This document shows, piece by piece, positions 62,840 through 64,000 of a stretch of DNA of 64,000 nt. Below the pieces are notes generated by a model that was given only the letters and a program-made list of their open reading frames with translations, was not told the origin of the DNA and did no database searches. The stretch's first letter is position 1, and the number at the start of each line of letters is the position of its first letter. A program made the translations under genes and the position numbers. Origin of the DNA: Thermaurantimonas sp046295455 (GTDB taxonomy: Bacteria; Bacteroidota; Bacteroidia; Flavobacteriales; Schleiferiaceae); contig JBKBNI010000001.1 of the NCBI GenBank assembly GCA_046295455.1, positions 124,001 through 188,000 on the forward strand, given 5' to 3'.

Positions 62840-64000
62840 TCATCTCAATGTAAGCCTTAGTCCGGCCAGCACGCTAAAAGGAAGCCCGGAGCGTACTCCT
62901 TGCGGCAGGTTGGATACAGGGGCTGTGTTGTTGAATACATTATTAATCAACCCTGTGAAGGTAAGAGACGAATTGAACTGATAATTAGCTGAAAGATCAA
63001 AAAACCAGGTGCTGCGAATAGCATTGATTTGGCTCAGTTGATCCGCCTGATCAGGAAAAATCATAGGTTCATTTCCCGGTCTGACCCGCATGGCTGAGGC
63101 ATATCTCGACACCCAGGTCAGATTCCAGCGCTGCCATCTGTCCAGCCCAATAGCAGCAGTCACCATGTGAGGATTAATAAATGGAATAAAAAATCCCGCC
63201 TCGATCAAACCAGCCCCCCAGTCGCCACCGGCATTTTGAAAAGTTTCCCGGAAACGGGAATCATTGTATGTGTAAGCCAATCGAAGAGGAATCTGATAAT
63301 TTGCTGTTTGAAATATAAAATTGTTCAGATAGGCCTCAAATGACATTTCCAATCCTACAGTTGTAGCGCGTCCTGCGTTGTAAAGATTACCTGTACCCAT
63401 ACCGCCGGTGGACATGGCGTCAGAGCCCAGAATGTTTTGATAATCGTTGTAAAACAAGGCAGACATCAGTTGAAATTTATCATTAATTACCCTGTATCCA
63501 AGTTCATAATTAAAAGCTGTTTCAGCTTTCGCTTGTTGAATGGAATCAGGTCTTGGAGTGCCCGGAGGAGAGAAACCCTTGTATACCCCCCCGAAAATAA
63601 ATTGATCTTCAGAAAGTTGGTAATTCATTCCGACTCCAGGCATAGCTACTAAAAGGTGATTGTGCGCAGTTTTAAGATTTTTACCGCTTCGCGCAAAGTC
63701 ATCTGTACCATAGTTTAACAATGTAAGGGAAATATCTTCTACCCGTACTCCAGCAGTGATTACAAGGCGCTTAATTTCAATTTCATATTCTAAAAAACCT
63801 GAAACAGTGCTTGCATTGCGTATTTGATTTTCAGCATTACCCGGAATGCCGGATTGCGTAAGAGTCATTACCCCTTCATTTATCTGATAGATGGATCGGG
63901 TAGCTTTACGATCCGACTGGTCCTCGTGTAGTCTGAAACCAAGGGTAAACGTATTTTTTGCTCCATTGAAATTGAAAAAATTTTTGGACTGCATTTGAAA
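62840..64000 (-). CDS. TonB-dependent receptor, C-terminal part (N-terminus outside window)
   Basis: About 386 residues are visible, reading in from the right edge. Repeated barrel strands with aromatic girdles are evident (GFLEYEIEIKRLVITAGVRVEDIS, GGVYKGFSPPGTPRPD, ETAFNYELGYRVINDKFQLMSALFYNDYQNILG, TVGLEMSFEAYL, WNLTWVSRYASAM, FDLSANYQFNSSLTFTGLINNVFNN). GVYKGFSPP is typical of FecA-like iron-citrate and siderophore receptors. The TonB box and plug lie beyond the window, so the ligand is unknown. Confidence 0.9.
   Translation of the reverse strand, partial: FQMQSKNFFNFNGAKNTFTLGFRLHEDQSDRKATRSIYQINEGVMTLTQSGIPGNAENQIRNASTVSGFLEYEIEIKRLVITAGVRVEDISLTLLNYGTDDFARSGKNLKTAHNHLLVAMPGVGMNYQLSEDQFIFGGVYKGFSPPGTPRPDSIQQAKAETAFNYELGYRVINDKFQLMSALFYNDYQNILGSDAMSTGGMGTGNLYNAGRATTVGLEMSFEAYLNNFIFQTANYQIPLRLAYTYNDSRFRETFQNAGGDWGAGLIEAGFFIPFINPHMVTAAIGLDRWQRWNLTWVSRYASAMRVRPGNEPMIFPDQADQLSQINAIRSTWFFDLSANYQFNSSLTFTGLINNVFNNTAPVSNLPQGVRSGLPFSVLAGLRLTLR

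Overview
The window is chromosomal DNA from a member of the Bacteroidota, most likely a Saprospiraceae/Chitinophagales-like aerobe. The reasons are: promoters of the TTTG-N19-TAnnTTTG type and almost no Shine-Dalgarno sequences; a sodium-pumping NADH:quinone reductase; a DUF4834 protein; the 'VVPTFVEAVDFLEMEEIER'-type STAS-like protein; a TonB-dependent receptor; and a CarB that stops before the regulatory domain. I see no phage, insertion sequence, CRISPR array or toxin-antitoxin pair. The content is mostly core housekeeping, and the accessory flavour is limited to the surface-glycan genes at the left end and a membrane glycosyltransferase at the right end.

Layout. 1-10.7 kb: a truncated glycosyltransferase, a stomatin-like SPFH protein, an efflux outer-membrane protein plus adaptor coupled to tsaB, then a surface-polysaccharide block (glycosyltransferase, two methyltransferases, asparagine-synthase-like amidotransferase), and a lone CrtA-like oxygenase. 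10.7-20.8 kb: an exported M28 peptidase with a PDZ domain, a tiny Cys-containing exported protein, the nqrABCDEF operon followed by the flavin transferase apbE that matures it, a STAS-like protein and a thioredoxin-fold protein. 20.8-33.5 kb: grpE-dnaJ-pfkA-gapA, a VanZ protein, gcvH, nrdB-nrdA with a long leader, folA, typA and trxB.

33.5-46.5 kb is almost entirely minus-strand. One operon runs coaX - outer-membrane protein - TPR protein - lptC - small membrane protein - CNNM/CorC protein - PpiD-like chaperone, and looks devoted to building the envelope. A second runs 118-aa unknown - SDR - dprA - recJ - ppx, and is largely DNA-handling. A tRNA-Phe gene lies between the two, on the plus strand, with its promoter interleaved with that of coaX. 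46.7-51.6 kb (minus) carries an FAH-family hydrolase, a DnaQ-like exonuclease, a 2-oxoacid dehydrogenase E2 and rmuC. 51.8-64 kb carries a large exported VPS10/BNR-propeller protein, an acyl-CoA thioesterase, purD, rpmH, carB, a DUF4834 protein, a GT39-type membrane glycosyltransferase and the C-terminal end of a TonB-dependent receptor.

I did not find a clearly new multi-gene system. The most unusual signals are a DnaJ with only two of the four zinc-binding repeats, a CarB without its allosteric domain, a palindromic divergent promoter in the glycan block, DnaA-box-like sites ahead of nrdBA, a predicted leaderless gene at the head of the dprA-recJ operon, a lipoprotein-like micro-ORF overlapping the start of pfkA, and a GT39 protein with an unexplained N-terminal domain. 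Several start codons have been moved downstream of the longest possible start, because that start lies within a promoter or terminator or ahead of an obvious signal peptide or family N-terminus.
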